Origin: Microvirga ossetica | Lineage (GTDB): Bacteria; Pseudomonadota; Alphaproteobacteria; Rhizobiales; Beijerinckiaceae | NCBI RefSeq assembly: GCF_002741015.1 | Contig: NZ_CP016616.1 | Span: 5,668,501-5,732,500 of the forward strand | Direction of reading: 5' to 3' | DNA length: 64,000 bases | Shown: in pieces, positions 39,517-49,011 of the stretch | Position numbering within the stretch: the first letter of the stretch is position 1 | How the letters are laid out: each line of letters starts with the position of its first letter | Position numbers and translations under genes: made by a program | Notes under the pieces: generated by a model | Databases searched by the model: none | The model's input: only the letters and a program-made list of their open reading frames with translations | What the model was told of the DNA's origin: nothing

Positions 39517-40926
39517 CTAGGATGCTTTTCGTCGCCGGACCGCGATATTCGCGACGAGGTCGGTGATGTGGCCGATGGCCGAGGTGGCCAGAGGGAGGCG
39601 CTCGCTCTTCGAGCCCTTGGACTTGTCGAGCCGCGGCTGAGGCGAGATCGCGCTCGAGAAGCCGAGCTTGGCTGCTTCCTTCAGACGCGCTTGCTCCTGC
39701 GCCACCGGGCGGATCGCGCCGGAGAGACCCAGCTCGCCGAAATAGACCGTGTCCGGCGGCAGCGCATTGCCTGACAGGGACGAGATCAAGGCCGCAGCGG
39801 CCGCGAGGTCGGCGGCGGGCTCGGTGATGCGCAGGCCGCCGGCGACGTTGAGATAGACGTCGTGCATGCCGAGCTTCAGCCCGCCATGGGCCTCAAGGAC
39901 GGCGAGCACCATGGAGAGGCGGCTCTGGTCCCAGCCGACCACGGCGCGGCGCGGCGTGCCGAGGGAGGAGGGCGCGACGAGGGCCTGGATCTCGACGAGC
40001 AGCGGACGCGTGCCCTCCATCCCGGCGAAGACGGCAGTGCCCGGCGTCGCCATGTCGCGGCCGGCGAGGAACAACTCGGACGGGTTCGGCACCTCTCGCA
40101 AGCCCTGATCCGACATCTCGAAGACGCCGATTTCGTCGGTCGGGCCGAACCGATTCTTCACGGCACGCATGATGCGGAAGTGATGGCCGGTATCGCCTTC
40201 GAACGACACCACCGCATCGACCATGTGCTCGACGACGCGAGGCCCGGCGATCTGGCCGTCCTTGGTGACATGGCCGACGAGAATGACGGCCGTGCCGCTC
40301 GTCTTCGCGAAGCGGATCAGTGACTGGGCGGAGCCGCGCACCTGGGTCACGGTGCCGGGGGCCGATTCCACCGTCTCGGTCCACATGGTCTGAATCGAGT
40401 CGATGATGGCAAGCGCCGGCGGGCGACCCTGGCTCAGGGTGGCGATGATGTCCTCGACATTGGTCTCCGAGGCGAGTTCGACGGGCGCCTGCCCGAGGCC
40501 GAGACGCTCGGCGCGCAGGCGCACCTGCGCCACCGCCTCTTCGCCGGAAATGTAGGCGACGCGTTCGCCACGCTTGGCCAGGGCTGCAGAGGCCTGCATG
40601 AGGAGGGTCGACTTGCCGATGCCCGGATCGCCGCCGAGCAGGATGACCGAGCCGTGCACGAAGCCGCCGCCGGTGACGCGGTCGAGTTCGGCGATGCCGG
40701 AGGGCGTTCGCGGCGCCTCCTTGGTCTCGCCGGAAAGGCCTTCGAGCGGGAAGATCCGGCCCTTGGCGCGGGACGGGCGCGTGGCGACAGGGCCAGACAT
40801 CGGGCTGGCGGCGCCGGTTTCCTCGACGATGCTGTTCCAGCCGCCGCAGGCCTCGCACTTGCCTTTCCAGCGGTTGTAGACCGCGCCGCATTCCTGGCAG
40901 ACGAAGGAGGGGTGACGCTTGGCCAT
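39517..40926 (-). CDS. radA: DNA repair protein RadA
   Basis: A 469-residue RecA-like branch-migration helicase acting in recombinational repair. It has the N-terminal C4 zinc finger (CQECGAVYNRWKGKCEACGG), Walker A GDPGIGKSTLLM, the RadA-specific KNRFGPTDEIGVFEM and a C-terminal Lon-like domain (LNVAGGLRITEPAADLAAAA, FGELGLSGAIRPV). It overlaps the alr stop by one base (TGATG) and is read from the dnaB-alr-radA operon. Confidence 0.97.
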   Translation of the reverse strand: MAKRHPSFVCQECGAVYNRWKGKCEACGGWNSIVEETGAASPMSGPVATRPSRAKGRIFPLEGLSGETKEAPRTPSGIAELDRVTGGGFVHGSVILLGGDPGIGKSTLLMQASAALAKRGERVAYISGEEAVAQVRLRAERLGLGQAPVELASETNVEDIIATLSQGRPPALAIIDSIQTMWTETVESAPGTVTQVRGSAQSLIRFAKTSGTAVILVGHVTKDGQIAGPRVVEHMVDAVVSFEGDTGHHFRIMRAVKNRFGPTDEIGVFEMSDQGLREVPNPSELFLAGRDMATPGTAVFAGMEGTRPLLVEIQALVAPSSLGTPRRAVVGWDQSRLSMVLAVLEAHGGLKLGMHDVYLNVAGGLRITEPAADLAAAAALISSLSGNALPPDTVYFGELGLSGAIRPVAQEQARLKEAAKLGFSSAISPQPRLDKSKGSKSERLPLATSAIGHITDLVANIAVRRRKAS

Positions 40927-42092
40927 CAGCCTTCTCCGCCGCGATAGGCGCGGGCGTAGCGCGATCCGAGATTGGTGAGGATCTCGTAGCCAATGGTCCC
41001 GGCGCGTCGGCCGACTTCGTCCACGGTCAGGTCGCCGCCGATCAGGGTAACGGTGTCGCCCCGCTTCACTTGGGTTTCCGGCACGTCCGTCACGTCAACG
41101 GTGATCAGGTCCATGGAGACGTTGCCGGCAAACGGGCAGGGCTGGCCCGCCACGAGCGCCATGCCGGCGAGCAGCTCGTCGCCGCTCTTGCCGCGAGCGC
41201 TCGATGAGCGCGGGTAGCCGTCCGCGTATCCGACCGAGAGCGTCGCGATGCGGCGCCGCGTGAGGGCAAGCCAGCGGCCGTTATAGCCGACCGTGTGATC
41301 CGCCTCGACCCAGCGCAGCTGTGCGATCCGGCCTTCGAGACCGACGACCGCGCGCATGGGATTGTCCCGGTCCGGCGTCGGGTTGCCGCCATAGAGCGCG
41401 TAGCCTGGACGGGCGAGGTCGAAATGCGGCTTCTCCTTGAGGAAGATGCCCGAGGAATTGGCGAGCGATGCCGTAATGCCGGGAAGCGATGCCTTCACGG
41501 CCTGGAAGGCTTCGATCTGCTGAATGTTGAGCGGATTGTCACTCTCCTCCGCGCTCACGAAATGGCTCATGAGGAGCGCGGTCTCGAAATCCTTCAGCTC
41601 ACTTGAGTCTTTGAGCGTCAGGCCCTGCGGCACGGTGAGGCCGAGCCGGTTCATACCGGTATCGACATGGATCGCGGCCTTCAGCTTCTGGTCTTGCGCG
41701 CGGGAGAACGCAGCCCATTCCCCGATCTCTTCGAGGGAGCCGAGCACCGGGCGCAGATCGAATTCCGCATAGGTCGGGCCGGTGCCGGGCAGGAGCCCGT
41801 TCAGCACATAGATCGCCGCATCGGACGCAACGGCACGGGCGCGAATCGCCTCGCTCAGATGCGCGACGAAGAAGGTGCGGCAGCCCGCATGGGCAAGGGC
41901 AGGCACGGCCTGCTCGATGCCGATGCCATAGGCATTGGCCTTGACGACAGCCGCGGTGTCTACGCCGCCGGCGTTTCCGCGCAGGATGCGCCAGTTCGAG
42001 GCGAGGGCGTCGAGATCGATATGGAGGACGCCACCCGCGGCGTTCTCAGGGATCTCGCGAATGGTGTTGGTCTGAGATCTAAGCTTGGTCAA
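40926..42092 (-). CDS. alr: Alanine racemase
   Basis: The 388-residue PLP enzyme supplies D-alanine for peptidoglycan. The cofactor lysine is Lys51 in AAVVKANAYGIG. The second catalytic base tyrosine lies in TLSVGYADGYPR. The two-domain layout with a C-terminal beta domain (VDVTDVPETQVKRGDTVTLI) is complete. The start overlaps the dnaB stop as ATGA. It could be the biosynthetic Alr or catabolic DadX type; the housekeeping neighbours favour Alr. Confidence 0.95.
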   Translation of the reverse strand: MTKLRSQTNTIREIPENAAGGVLHIDLDALASNWRILRGNAGGVDTAAVVKANAYGIGIEQAVPALAHAGCRTFFVAHLSEAIRARAVASDAAIYVLNGLLPGTGPTYAEFDLRPVLGSLEEIGEWAAFSRAQDQKLKAAIHVDTGMNRLGLTVPQGLTLKDSSELKDFETALLMSHFVSAEESDNPLNIQQIEAFQAVKASLPGITASLANSSGIFLKEKPHFDLARPGYALYGGNPTPDRDNPMRAVVGLEGRIAQLRWVEADHTVGYNGRWLALTRRRIATLSVGYADGYPRSSSARGKSGDELLAGMALVAGQPCPFAGNVSMDLITVDVTDVPETQVKRGDTVTLIGGDLTVDEVGRRAGTIGYEILTNLGSRYARAYRGGEG

Positions 42093-43582
42093 TCGCCAAT
42101 CCGTTCGGGAAGTTTGTCTTCATCCGCAAGGTCGGTGAAGCGGGTGATGTCGGCCTGGAAGGCGAGCTGCACGGTGCCGGTCGGTCCGTGACGCTGCTTG
42201 CCGATGATGACCTCGGCCTTGCCGTGAACCTGATCCATCTCCGACTGCCACTTGAAGTATTCCTCGGTGCCGGGTTTCGGCTCCTTGTTCTTCAGATAGT
42301 ACTCTTCGCGGTAAACGAACATGACCACGTCGGCGTCCTGCTCGATCGAGCCCGATTCACGAAGGTCGGAGAGCTGCGGCCTCTTGTCGTCGCGCGATTC
42401 CACTTGGCGGGAGAGCTGCGAGAGCGCGACCAGCGGCACCGAGAGTTCCTTGGCGAGTGCCTTGAGGCCGGTGGTGATCTCGGTGAGCTCCTGCACGCGG
42501 TTCTCGCCCTTCTTGGAGGAGCCGGAGAGGAGTTGGAGATAGTCGACGATGAGGATGTCGAGGCCGCGCTGGCGCTTGAGACGGCGCGCGCGCGCCGCAA
42601 GCTGCGCGATGGAGATGCCGCCGGTCTGGTCGATGTAGAATGGAATCGACTGCATCTCGCGGGCGGCTTCGGTGATCTTGTAGAAATCGTCCTCGCGCAT
42701 GTCGCCGCGGCGGATCTTGTAGGAGGGCACGCCCGATTGCTCGGCGATGATACGGGTCGCGAGCTGCTCCGCCGACATTTCGAGGGAGAAGAAGCCGACG
42801 ATTCCGCCATTGACCGTCTTCAGGGAGCCGTCCTGCTGCTTCTCGGCCCGGTAGGCCTTGGCGATGTTGAACGCGATGTTCGTCACGAGCGAGGTCTTGC
42901 CCATCGCCGGGCGTCCGGCGAGGATGACCAGATCCGAGGGCTGCAGGCCGCCGAGCGACTTGTCGAGGTCAATCAGGCCCGACGAGATGCCCGAGAGGGC
43001 GCCTTCGCGCTTGTAGGCGGCGGCGGCCATGTCGATCGCTGCGGTGAGCGCATCGGAGAAGCGCTGGAAGCCGCCGTCGTAGCGGCCCGTTTCCGCCAGC
43101 GCGTAGAGGCGCCGCTCGGCCTCCTCGATCTGGTCGCGGGGAGAGGTTTCGACGGGAGCGTCGAAGGCGACGTTCACCATGTCCTCGCCGATATTGATCA
43201 GGTTCCGGCGCACGGCGAGATCGTAGATCGTGCGGCCGTAATCCTCGGCGTTGATGACGGTCGTCGCCTCGGCCGCCAGGCGGGCGAGATATTGCGAGAC
43301 CGTGATGCCGCCGAGGTCCTGATCGCCCAGGAAGGTCTTCATGGTGATCGGGGTCGCGACCTTGCCGGCCTTGATCAGGCTCGTCGCGACCTCGTAGATC
43401 CGCCGGTGCAGATCCTCGATGAAGTGGCCGGCCTCGAGGAAATCGGAGACGCGGTAATAGGCATCGTTATTGACCAGGATCGCGCCCAGCAGGGCCTGTT
43501 CGGCCTCGATATTGCTGGGCGGCGTCCGAAACTGCGGCTCGGCGGTCTCGAGACGGGCGATCAGGGCGTTGGCGGTGGCCAT
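42089..43582 (-). CDS. dnaB: Replicative DNA helicase DnaB
   Basis: A 497-residue hexameric helicase. The N-terminal domain (PPSNIEAEQALLGAIL onward) binds primase. The RecA-like domain has Walker A LAGRPAMGKTSLV, Walker B ILIVDYLQLLSG, and the DnaB C-terminal blocks ALSQLSRQVESRDDKRPQLS and DLRESGSIEQDADVVMFVYR. It is the first gene of dnaB-alr-radA. No intein is present. A terminator and a repeat separate it from rplI upstream. Confidence 0.98.
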   Translation of the reverse strand: MATANALIARLETAEPQFRTPPSNIEAEQALLGAILVNNDAYYRVSDFLEAGHFIEDLHRRIYEVATSLIKAGKVATPITMKTFLGDQDLGGITVSQYLARLAAEATTVINAEDYGRTIYDLAVRRNLINIGEDMVNVAFDAPVETSPRDQIEEAERRLYALAETGRYDGGFQRFSDALTAAIDMAAAAYKREGALSGISSGLIDLDKSLGGLQPSDLVILAGRPAMGKTSLVTNIAFNIAKAYRAEKQQDGSLKTVNGGIVGFFSLEMSAEQLATRIIAEQSGVPSYKIRRGDMREDDFYKITEAAREMQSIPFYIDQTGGISIAQLAARARRLKRQRGLDILIVDYLQLLSGSSKKGENRVQELTEITTGLKALAKELSVPLVALSQLSRQVESRDDKRPQLSDLRESGSIEQDADVVMFVYREEYYLKNKEPKPGTEEYFKWQSEMDQVHGKAEVIIGKQRHGPTGTVQLAFQADITRFTDLADEDKLPERIGD

Positions 43583-43768
43583 CTGGCGCTCCGGAAACAG
43601 GGAAGGGTTAGAGTCTCTTAGACCGCAATTGGTGTCCTAAAGGTTGCCGCGCGGACACGAAGCCGGGACTCTTCCCGATCTGTCCTCACTGTCCTCGATT
43701 CTCACAATGTTCATCTTTTCGTAAGACTTCGGCTTGACTCTCCAGCAACCCCGAAACCCAAAGAAGAA

Positions 43769-43795
43769 CGCTCCCCGTCGAATCGACGGAGAGCG
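43769..43795 (-). terminator. Terminator of the rpsF-rpsR-DUF2232-rplI operon
   Basis: The stem CGCTCTCCGTCGATT / CGACGGGGAGCG (minus strand) is followed by TTCTTCTTTGGG. It lies between rplI and dnaB, which run in the same direction. Confidence 0.65.
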
Positions 43796-43851
43796 CGATT
43801 TTAGAACAAAACAAGAACTGGAACAAGCGCTCCAGCTTAATCCAATCCTCT

Positions 43852-43941
43852 CGTCATGGCCGGGCTTGTCCCGGCCATCCCGATGCGAAGAGCCGCGGCG
43901 CTTCACAGACCGGGATCACCGGCACGAGGCCGGTGATGACG
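43852..43941. repeat. Palindromic repeat, family D
   Basis: CGTCATGGCCGGGCTTGTCC opens and GGCACGAGGCCGGTGATGAC closes the element, with CCCGATGCGAAG and CTTCACAGACCGGGATC inside. It is a more diverged relative of the pair around the GIY-YIG gene. Confidence 0.7.
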
Positions 43942-43989
43942 TGAAGGGAGTCTCCCAGCCGGTCGAGCCGCAGGAACGACCGAAGAGCC

Positions 43990-44556
43990 TTAGAGCTCTT
44001 CGTCGCCGCCGGCTTCGGCCAGGGCAGCGCCGACCTCGAGGCCGAGATCGTCGAGGTTGGTCTCTTCACGGGTCGTGACCGACTCGCCGCGCGCCTGACG
44101 CTCGGCTTCCTCGGGGCTGCGGGCGACGTTGATCGTCACGTGAACCTCGACCTCCGGATGGAGGGCGACGGGCACGTTGTGCAGGCCGATGGTCTTGATC
44201 GGCTGGTTGATGGCGATCTGGTTGCGATCGACCGTGAAGCCGTTCTCGGTCATCGTCTCAGCGAGGTCGCGGGTCGAGACCGAGCCGTAGAGAACGCCGG
44301 TCTCGCCGGACTGCCGCAGGATGATGAAGCTCTGGCCGTTCAGCTTCTCGCCCACGACTTCCGCTTCCTTGCGGCGCTCGAGGTTACGGGCCTCGAGCTG
44401 GGCGCGCTGGGCATCGAAATGCTTCTTGTTGGTGTCCGTGGCGCGCAGAGCCTTGCCGCGCGGCAGGAGGAAATTGCGTGCATAGCCGGAGCGGACCTTC
44501 ACGGTCTCGCCCATCTGGCCGAGCTTTGCGACGCGCTCGAGAAGGATCACTTCCAT
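43990..44556 (-). CDS. rplI: Large ribosomal subunit protein bL9
   Basis: A 188-residue L9. The N-terminal rRNA-binding domain [20 protein letters not shown] then [16 protein letters not shown] is textbook. A long helix (residues about 45-75) joins it to the C-terminal domain. An acidic C-terminal extension of about 40 residues beyond the usual 149 is typical of alphaproteobacteria. GGAGA precedes the ATG. It lies 23 nt after the DUF2232 gene in the S6-S18-DUF2232-L9 operon. Confidence 0.97.
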   Translation of the reverse strand: MEVILLERVAKLGQMGETVKVRSGYARNFLLPRGKALRATDTNKKHFDAQRAQLEARNLERRKEAEVVGEKLNGQSFIILRQSGETGVLYGSVSTRDLAETMTENGFTVDRNQIAINQPIKTIGLHNVPVALHPEVEVHVTINVARSPEEAERQARGESVTTREETNLDDLGLEVGAALAEAGGDEEL

Positions 44557-44579
44557 GGTTGTCTCCTTTAGGTTCGTGA

Positions 44580-45542
44580 TCAGGTGGAAAGGGTTGACGG
44601 CGGACCCGGCCGCCGTCCGAAGCGACGGCGCAGGCCGAAGACGGAATCGGCAAGGCCGAACAGGGCCAGGGCAACCATCAGGATGCCCTGGGTAATGACG
44701 ATGAGCACATAGAGGGCCGACAGCATGAACGCGCGCCCGGACTTGCCGCGCGTGCGGTCATGGATGGCCGCGAGGCCCTGCAGGGAGAAGGCCATGATGA
44801 AGGCGCCGGCAAGCGCCATGCCCAGCGCGCCGACGAAGCCGTCGATACTGGCGATCGCCAGGGCGGCGACGAGGATCAGCCCGGCGGATCGCGGCATGAC
44901 GAGTTCCGGCACCGAAGGCCAGGGACGCGGCAGCCGCTTCGAGGCCTGGACGATGCGGGCGGCCGCCCAGAGATAGAGTGCCAGAATGGTGGTGAAGCCC
45001 TGCGCCGACAGAAGCGGCGTCGCGCGGGCGAGGAGGCCGACCAGCTCTTCGCGGGTCTCGGCGCTCAGGGCTTCGGGGCCGGTGGACGTGAACTGGGTGT
45101 TCACGAAGGCCTCAGCCACTGCACGGGCATTCTGGTCGAACGCGCCATAATCGCCGCCCGTCGAGATCACGCCGGCGGCGATGATGGTCAGCGCCGCCGT
45201 GGCCGCGGTCCAGGCGAGCAGCCGCCCGACCGGGAACCATTCCATGGTGCCGTCCGCGCCAGGGCGCCCGAGCAGGGCGAGATAGGACAGCCACCAGGCG
45301 GGCAGAGCGGTGATGAGGGCAAAACCGATGCCGCTGAGCGGCGACAGGATCAGGGCGATGGCCACGCCGCCGACGATGCCCGCCACGAGGCCGGAGCGGT
45401 GGTCCCAGCCCAGCGAAGCGATCAGAACGGGAATGGGGGCGAGCAGATACAGCACGGCAGCCAGCGGCGTCGCCTTGACGATCACCGCGGTCAGAAGGGC
45501 CGATACGAGGCCCGCGCCTATGCCTGTTGCTACAAAATTCAT
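44580..45542 (-). CDS. DUF2232 family integral membrane protein
   Basis: A 320-residue polytopic protein of about eight helices, starting [20 protein letters not shown]. The segment [20 protein letters not shown] is the conserved DUF2232 (YybS-like) motif. Members sit between rpsR and rplI in many alphaproteobacteria and in Bacillus yybS lies near rplI as well. Function is unknown; resemblance to ECF-type S components has been noted for the fold class. The repeat at 45642 lies in the gap from rpsR, within the presumed operon. Confidence 0.85.
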   Translation of the reverse strand: MNFVATGIGAGLVSALLTAVIVKATPLAAVLYLLAPIPVLIASLGWDHRSGLVAGIVGGVAIALILSPLSGIGFALITALPAWWLSYLALLGRPGADGTMEWFPVGRLLAWTAATAALTIIAAGVISTGGDYGAFDQNARAVAEAFVNTQFTSTGPEALSAETREELVGLLARATPLLSAQGFTTILALYLWAAARIVQASKRLPRPWPSVPELVMPRSAGLILVAALAIASIDGFVGALGMALAGAFIMAFSLQGLAAIHDRTRGKSGRAFMLSALYVLIVITQGILMVALALFGLADSVFGLRRRFGRRPGPPSTLST

Positions 45543-45641
45543 CGTCTCGCTGTCCCGCTGCTCATGGCAGGGTTAGGAGCGTTCCGCTCCAACTGACCCG
45601 GCGGGTTTTCACCGCTGGGCGAAGAATAGAGAAACCCTCAA

Positions 45642-45751
45642 CCTCATCCTGAGGAGCAGCGGAGCTGCGTCTCGAAGGAGGTTCCAGAGAGCGCCAGAAC
45701 CGCCATTCTGACCCTTCGAGACGCCGCCTTTGGCGGCTCCTCAGGATGAGG
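45642..45751. repeat. Palindromic repeat, family E
   Basis: CCTCATCCTGAGGAGCAGCG ... GGCGGCTCCTCAGGATGAGG with CGTCTCGAAGGAGG opposite CCCTTCGAGACGCC. A family of this type (CTCATCCTGAGGAGC) is common in Rhizobiales genomes. Here it lies inside the S6-S18-DUF2232-L9 gene run, unusual for a hairpin-forming element. Confidence 0.8.
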
Positions 45752-45801
45752 ATGGCTATCCGGTAGGCTGCCCGGTTCAGAGACCGGGCAGCCCAGTAGT
45801 C

Positions 45802-46062
45802 TTAACGAATCACGTAGGGCAGGAGGCCCAGGAAGCGGGCGCGCTTGATCGCCTGGGCGAGCTCGCGCTGCTTCTTGGCCGACACGGCCGTGATGCGGGA
45901 CGGAACGATCTTGCCGCGCTCGGAGATGTAGCGGGACAGGAGCTTCGTGTCCTTGTAGTCGATCTTCGGCGCGTTGGGACCCGAGAACGGGCAGGTCTTG
46001 CGACGGCGGAAGAAGGGACGACGGCCGCCGCCAGCGGCGCCACCGGTTGCACCAAATGCCAT
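45802..46062 (-). CDS. rpsR: Small ribosomal subunit protein bS18
   Basis: An 86-residue S18 with the basic core [40 protein letters not shown] and [20 protein letters not shown] typical of bacteria. It forms a heterodimer with S6 on the 30S platform. Cys20 in KTCPFSG is present, but a C+ zinc set is not complete. The start is 2 nt from the rpsF stop. Confidence 0.97.
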   Translation of the reverse strand: MAFGATGGAAGGGRRPFFRRRKTCPFSGPNAPKIDYKDTKLLSRYISERGKIVPSRITAVSAKKQRELAQAIKRARFLGLLPYVIR

Positions 46063-46064
46063 GA

Positions 46065-46469
46065 TTAAGCCTCCTCGCCTTCGCTGGCGCTTTCGAAGCT
46101 GCCACCGTCGCGCTCACGGCGCTCGCGGTCCTTGCGCTCGTCGCGGTCGCGCTTCTGCATCATCACGGACGGCTCGGTCTCGAGCTCTTCGACCTTGATG
46201 GTCATGAAGCGAAGGATGTCTTCGTTGATGCGCATCTGACGCTCCATCTCGGCCACAGCCGGAGCCGGGGCGTTGAGGTTGAACATCGTGAAATGCGCCT
46301 TGCGGTTCTTCTTGATGCGGTAGGCGAGGGACTTCACGCCCCACATCTCGGTCTTGTCGACGCTGCCGCCGTTCTGCTCGATGACGCCCTTGTACTGGTC
46401 GACCATAGCCTCGACCTGCTGCGGGGTGACATCCTGGCGAGCCATGAAGATATGCTCATAGAGAGGCAT
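46065..46469 (-). CDS. rpsF: Small ribosomal subunit protein bS6
   Basis: A 134-residue S6. The opening [20 protein letters not shown] and the block [20 protein letters not shown] match the ferredoxin-like S6 fold. The highly charged C-terminal tail ([16 protein letters not shown]) is long, as in other Rhizobiales. It is the first gene of the operon rpsF-rpsR-DUF2232-rplI. Promoters should lie in the gap to the right. Confidence 0.97.
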   Translation of the reverse strand: MPLYEHIFMARQDVTPQQVEAMVDQYKGVIEQNGGSVDKTEMWGVKSLAYRIKKNRKAHFTMFNLNAPAPAVAEMERQMRINEDILRFMTIKVEELETEPSVMMQKRDRDERKDRERRERDGGSFESASEGEEA

Positions 46470-46911
46470 AATGGGCCTTTCTCAGGGTTTGAGGTCAAGC
46501 CTCGGCACTGGATGAAGAGTGTCTCGGCCGTTTCGCGCATCCGATCGGCGCCAAGCCCTTCGAGCCTGCAAGGCCCGAGCGATTGTCGAAGGCGGAGACA
46601 CGGGACGACGGAGTGAAGAAAACCCCTATGCGGCAAGCCGCACCGTCCGTTCAGCCCCCGGCCGGAGCGAACGCGAAGCGGGGGCTATAGTCGATTTGGG
46701 GTGGGAAGGCAAGGGTAAGGATACGACGGTGTTATCCCCGGTGAGCGTAGCGATAGAAGGGGATCCACGGTCCAGCTCGGCGCTATGGATTCCCTTCCCC
46801 TCCGCTGCGCTTCGGCCGGGAATGACACTCCGGCCGCTATTTGCCGTTAATAGCATCGCCGGACGATAAAGGCACTCTGGTCAACGGGCCCGGCTAGGCT
46901 AAAACACCTTT
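46470..46911. other. Divergent gap between rpsF and pdxJ
   Basis: It holds the promoters of two divergent operons and the family B repeat at 46732-46826. No gene is supported. I cannot point to a specific promoter. Confidence 0.5.
46732..46826. repeat. Dispersed palindromic repeat, family B
   Basis: TTATCCCCGGTGAGCGTAGC ... GCTTCGGCCGGGAATGAC, with GAAGGGGATCCACGG opposite TATGGATTCCCTTCCCCT. Its right half equals the element at 20385 almost base for base. Confidence 0.8.
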
Positions 46912-47670
46912 ATGAGCGCTCCTCCCCTACGCCTCGGCGTCAATATCGATCACGTCGCAACCGTGCGGAATGCACGGGGCGGCATTCATCCGGACCCGGT
47001 CCGGGCCGCGAATATGGCTGTTCTGGCGGGGGCGGACGGGATCACCGCCCATCTCCGTGAAGATAGGCGCCACATCCGGGATGCGGATATGAGGCGCCTC
47101 AAGCAGGAGCTGTTCGTGCCGCTCAATTTCGAGATGGCGGCGACCTCCGAGATGATCGGCCTCGCCACGCAGTTGCGGCCGCATGCGGCCTGCCTCGTGC
47201 CGGAAAAGCGCGAGGAGCGCACCACCGAAGGCGGGCTCGACATCATCGGCGCCCATGTCCATCTGCGGCCCGCCATCAAGGAGCTGAGGGGTGAGGGCAT
47301 CCGGGTGTCGCTGTTCGTGGAGCCGGAGATCGAGGTCATGGACGCGGCCTGCGACCTCCAGGCTCCCGTGGTCGAGCTCCACACCGGCACCTATTGCGAA
47401 GCGGTGGTCGACGGGGACCAGGCCAGGATCGTCTACGAACTCGAGCGCCTGCGCCGGGCTGCCGAGCACGGCGCCAAAATCGGTCTCGAGATTCATGCGG
47501 GGCACGGGCTAGCCCTCGACTCGGTCCGCGCCGTCGCCGCGATTCCGCAGATCGTCGAGCTCAATATCGGCCATTCCCTGATCGGCGAGGCGATCTTCTT
47601 CGGCCTCGACGAGGCGGTCCGAGCCATGCGCGCCGCCATGGACGAGGGCCGGGCGCAGGTGCCGGCATGA
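46912..47670 (+). CDS. pdxJ: Pyridoxine 5'-phosphate synthase
   Basis: The 252-residue TIM-barrel enzyme joins 1-deoxyxylulose 5-phosphate and 3-hydroxy-1-aminoacetone phosphate to pyridoxine phosphate. Its start [19 protein letters not shown] and the blocks [25 protein letters not shown] and [13 protein letters not shown] are diagnostic, with active residues His (NIDHVA), Glu (NFEMA) and His (NIGHS). It overlaps acpS by 4 nt (ATGA), a pairing found throughout Proteobacteria. Confidence 0.97.
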   Translation: MSAPPLRLGVNIDHVATVRNARGGIHPDPVRAANMAVLAGADGITAHLREDRRHIRDADMRRLKQELFVPLNFEMAATSEMIGLATQLRPHAACLVPEKREERTTEGGLDIIGAHVHLRPAIKELRGEGIRVSLFVEPEIEVMDAACDLQAPVVELHTGTYCEAVVDGDQARIVYELERLRRAAEHGAKIGLEIHAGHGLALDSVRAVAAIPQIVELNIGHSLIGEAIFFGLDEAVRAMRAAMDEGRAQVPA

Positions 47671-48065
47671 TCCTCGGGATCGGGTCCGATCTCTGCGACA
47701 TTCGGCGCATCGAGCAGTCCATCGAGCGCTTCGGGGACCGCTTCACCCACCGCATCTACACCGAGGGCGAGCGGGCGCGGAGCGACCGCCGCGCCGCCCG
47801 CGCCCCATCCTATGCCCGGCGCTTCGCCGCCAAGGAGGCCTGCGCCAAGGCTCTCGGGACCGGCCTGAGCCGGGGCGTATTCTGGCGCGACATGGAGGTG
47901 GTCAACCTGCCCAGCGGCCGGCCGACCATGCGCCTGACCGGCGGGGCGCTCGAGCGCCTGAAAGCCATGACGCCGCGGGGGCACAGGGCCGTCGTCCATA
48001 TATCCCTCACGGACGATCCGCCGATGGCTCAAGCCTTCGTGATCATCGAGGCGCTTCCTATCTGA
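47667..48065 (+). CDS. acpS: Holo-[acyl-carrier-protein] synthase
   Basis: The 132-residue enzyme transfers the 4'-phosphopantetheine of CoA to apo-ACP. The two signature motifs are [20 protein letters not shown] near the start, holding the magnesium aspartate, and [20 protein letters not shown] with the second acidic residue and lysine. Length is standard. The ATG overlaps the pdxJ stop. Confidence 0.96.
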   Translation: MILGIGSDLCDIRRIEQSIERFGDRFTHRIYTEGERARSDRRAARAPSYARRFAAKEACAKALGTGLSRGVFWRDMEVVNLPSGRPTMRLTGGALERLKAMTPRGHRAVVHISLTDDPPMAQAFVIIEALPI

Positions 48066-48137
48066 GGCAGGGCCTGCGTTGCGGCGGGACGCACCTTAGG
48101 TTAGAGCATGGCCCGGCAGCGATGCCGTCGGAAGCGG

Positions 48138-48159
48138 TTTGCACTCGGGGCTGAGTGCA
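48138..48159. repeat. Perfect hairpin upstream of lepB
   Basis: TTGCACTC-GGGGCT-GAGTGCAA, in the context GGAAGCGGTTTGCACT. It resembles the core of a palindromic element often found between Rhizobiales genes; whether it acts on lepB is not known. Confidence 0.55.
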
Positions 48160-48230
48160 ATCCTCTCTCGACGGTCGCGGCAGCGGAGGACGGGCCCGCC
48201 GTTCCCTTTCAGGATCATAGGTCGAGTGAC

Positions 48231-49007
48231 GTGAGCGACAAAACCAGCAAATACGTAGGTACCAGCGTGAAGAAAGAAGAAGGCGGCCTCTGGGAAACGA
48301 TCAAGGTCATCATCCAGGCCCTCCTGATCGCGGTCGTCGTGCGCACGGTGCTGTTCCAGCCCTTCAACATCCCGTCGGGATCCCTGATCCCGACCCTGCT
48401 GATCGGCGACTATCTCTTCGTGTCGAAATATTCCTACGGCTATTCGAAGCACTCGATTCCCTTCAGCCCCGGCATCTTCTCCGGGCGCATCTTCGGCTCC
48501 GAGCCGAAGCGCGGCGAAATCGCCGTGTTCAAGTTGCCGAAGGACAACTCGACCGACTACATCAAGCGCGTGATCGGCCTGCCGGGCGACAAGATCCAGG
48601 TCATCGGCGGCGTGCTGCACATCAATGGACAGCCGGTCCAGCGCGAGCGGGTGGAGGATTACAAGACCACCGACCTCTACGGCCGCACCATCAGCGTGCC
48701 CCAGTATCGCGAAACGCTTCCGGGCGGCGTCAGCCACTTCGTCATCGAGCGCGACAACGACCGCGGCTATTGGGACAACACGAACGTCTACACGGTGCAG
48801 CCCGGCCATTTCTTCATGATGGGCGACAACCGGGACAACTCGACCGACTCGCGCGACGATGCGAGCGTCGGCCAGGTGCCGTTCGAGAACCTCGTCGGCC
48901 GGGCGGAGATCATCTTCTTCTCCATCGACGAGAGCGCGTCCCTGTGGCGTCCCTGGGAATGGCCGCAGAAGATCCGCTGGAACCGCCTCTTCGAGCGGAT
49001 CCGCTAA
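48231..49007 (+). CDS. lepB: Signal peptidase I
   Basis: The 258-residue membrane protease cleaves Sec and Tat signal peptides. It is begun here at GTG 48231; a longer frame reaching back to 48108 crosses the hairpin repeat and is unlikely. One N-terminal transmembrane helix (VIIQALLIAVVVRTVLFQPF) precedes the catalytic serine Ser51 in IPSGSLIPTLLIGD. The general base is Lys112 in DYIKRVIGLPGD, and the box E motif is FMMGDNRDNSTDSR. The Leu after the active serine replaces the more usual Met. rnc follows after 4 nt and era after that. Confidence 0.95.
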   Translation: MSDKTSKYVGTSVKKEEGGLWETIKVIIQALLIAVVVRTVLFQPFNIPSGSLIPTLLIGDYLFVSKYSYGYSKHSIPFSPGIFSGRIFGSEPKRGEIAVFKLPKDNSTDYIKRVIGLPGDKIQVIGGVLHINGQPVQRERVEDYKTTDLYGRTISVPQYRETLPGGVSHFVIERDNDRGYWDNTNVYTVQPGHFFMMGDNRDNSTDSRDDASVGQVPFENLVGRAEIIFFSIDESASLWRPWEWPQKIRWNRLFERIR

Positions 49008-49011
49008 AGCC

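Larger units (their letters stand above)
43583..43989. other. Gap between dnaB and rplI
   Basis: It contains the rplI operon terminator at 43769 and a family D repeat at 43852-43941; the remainder holds the dnaB promoter region. No gene is supported. Confidence 0.6.
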
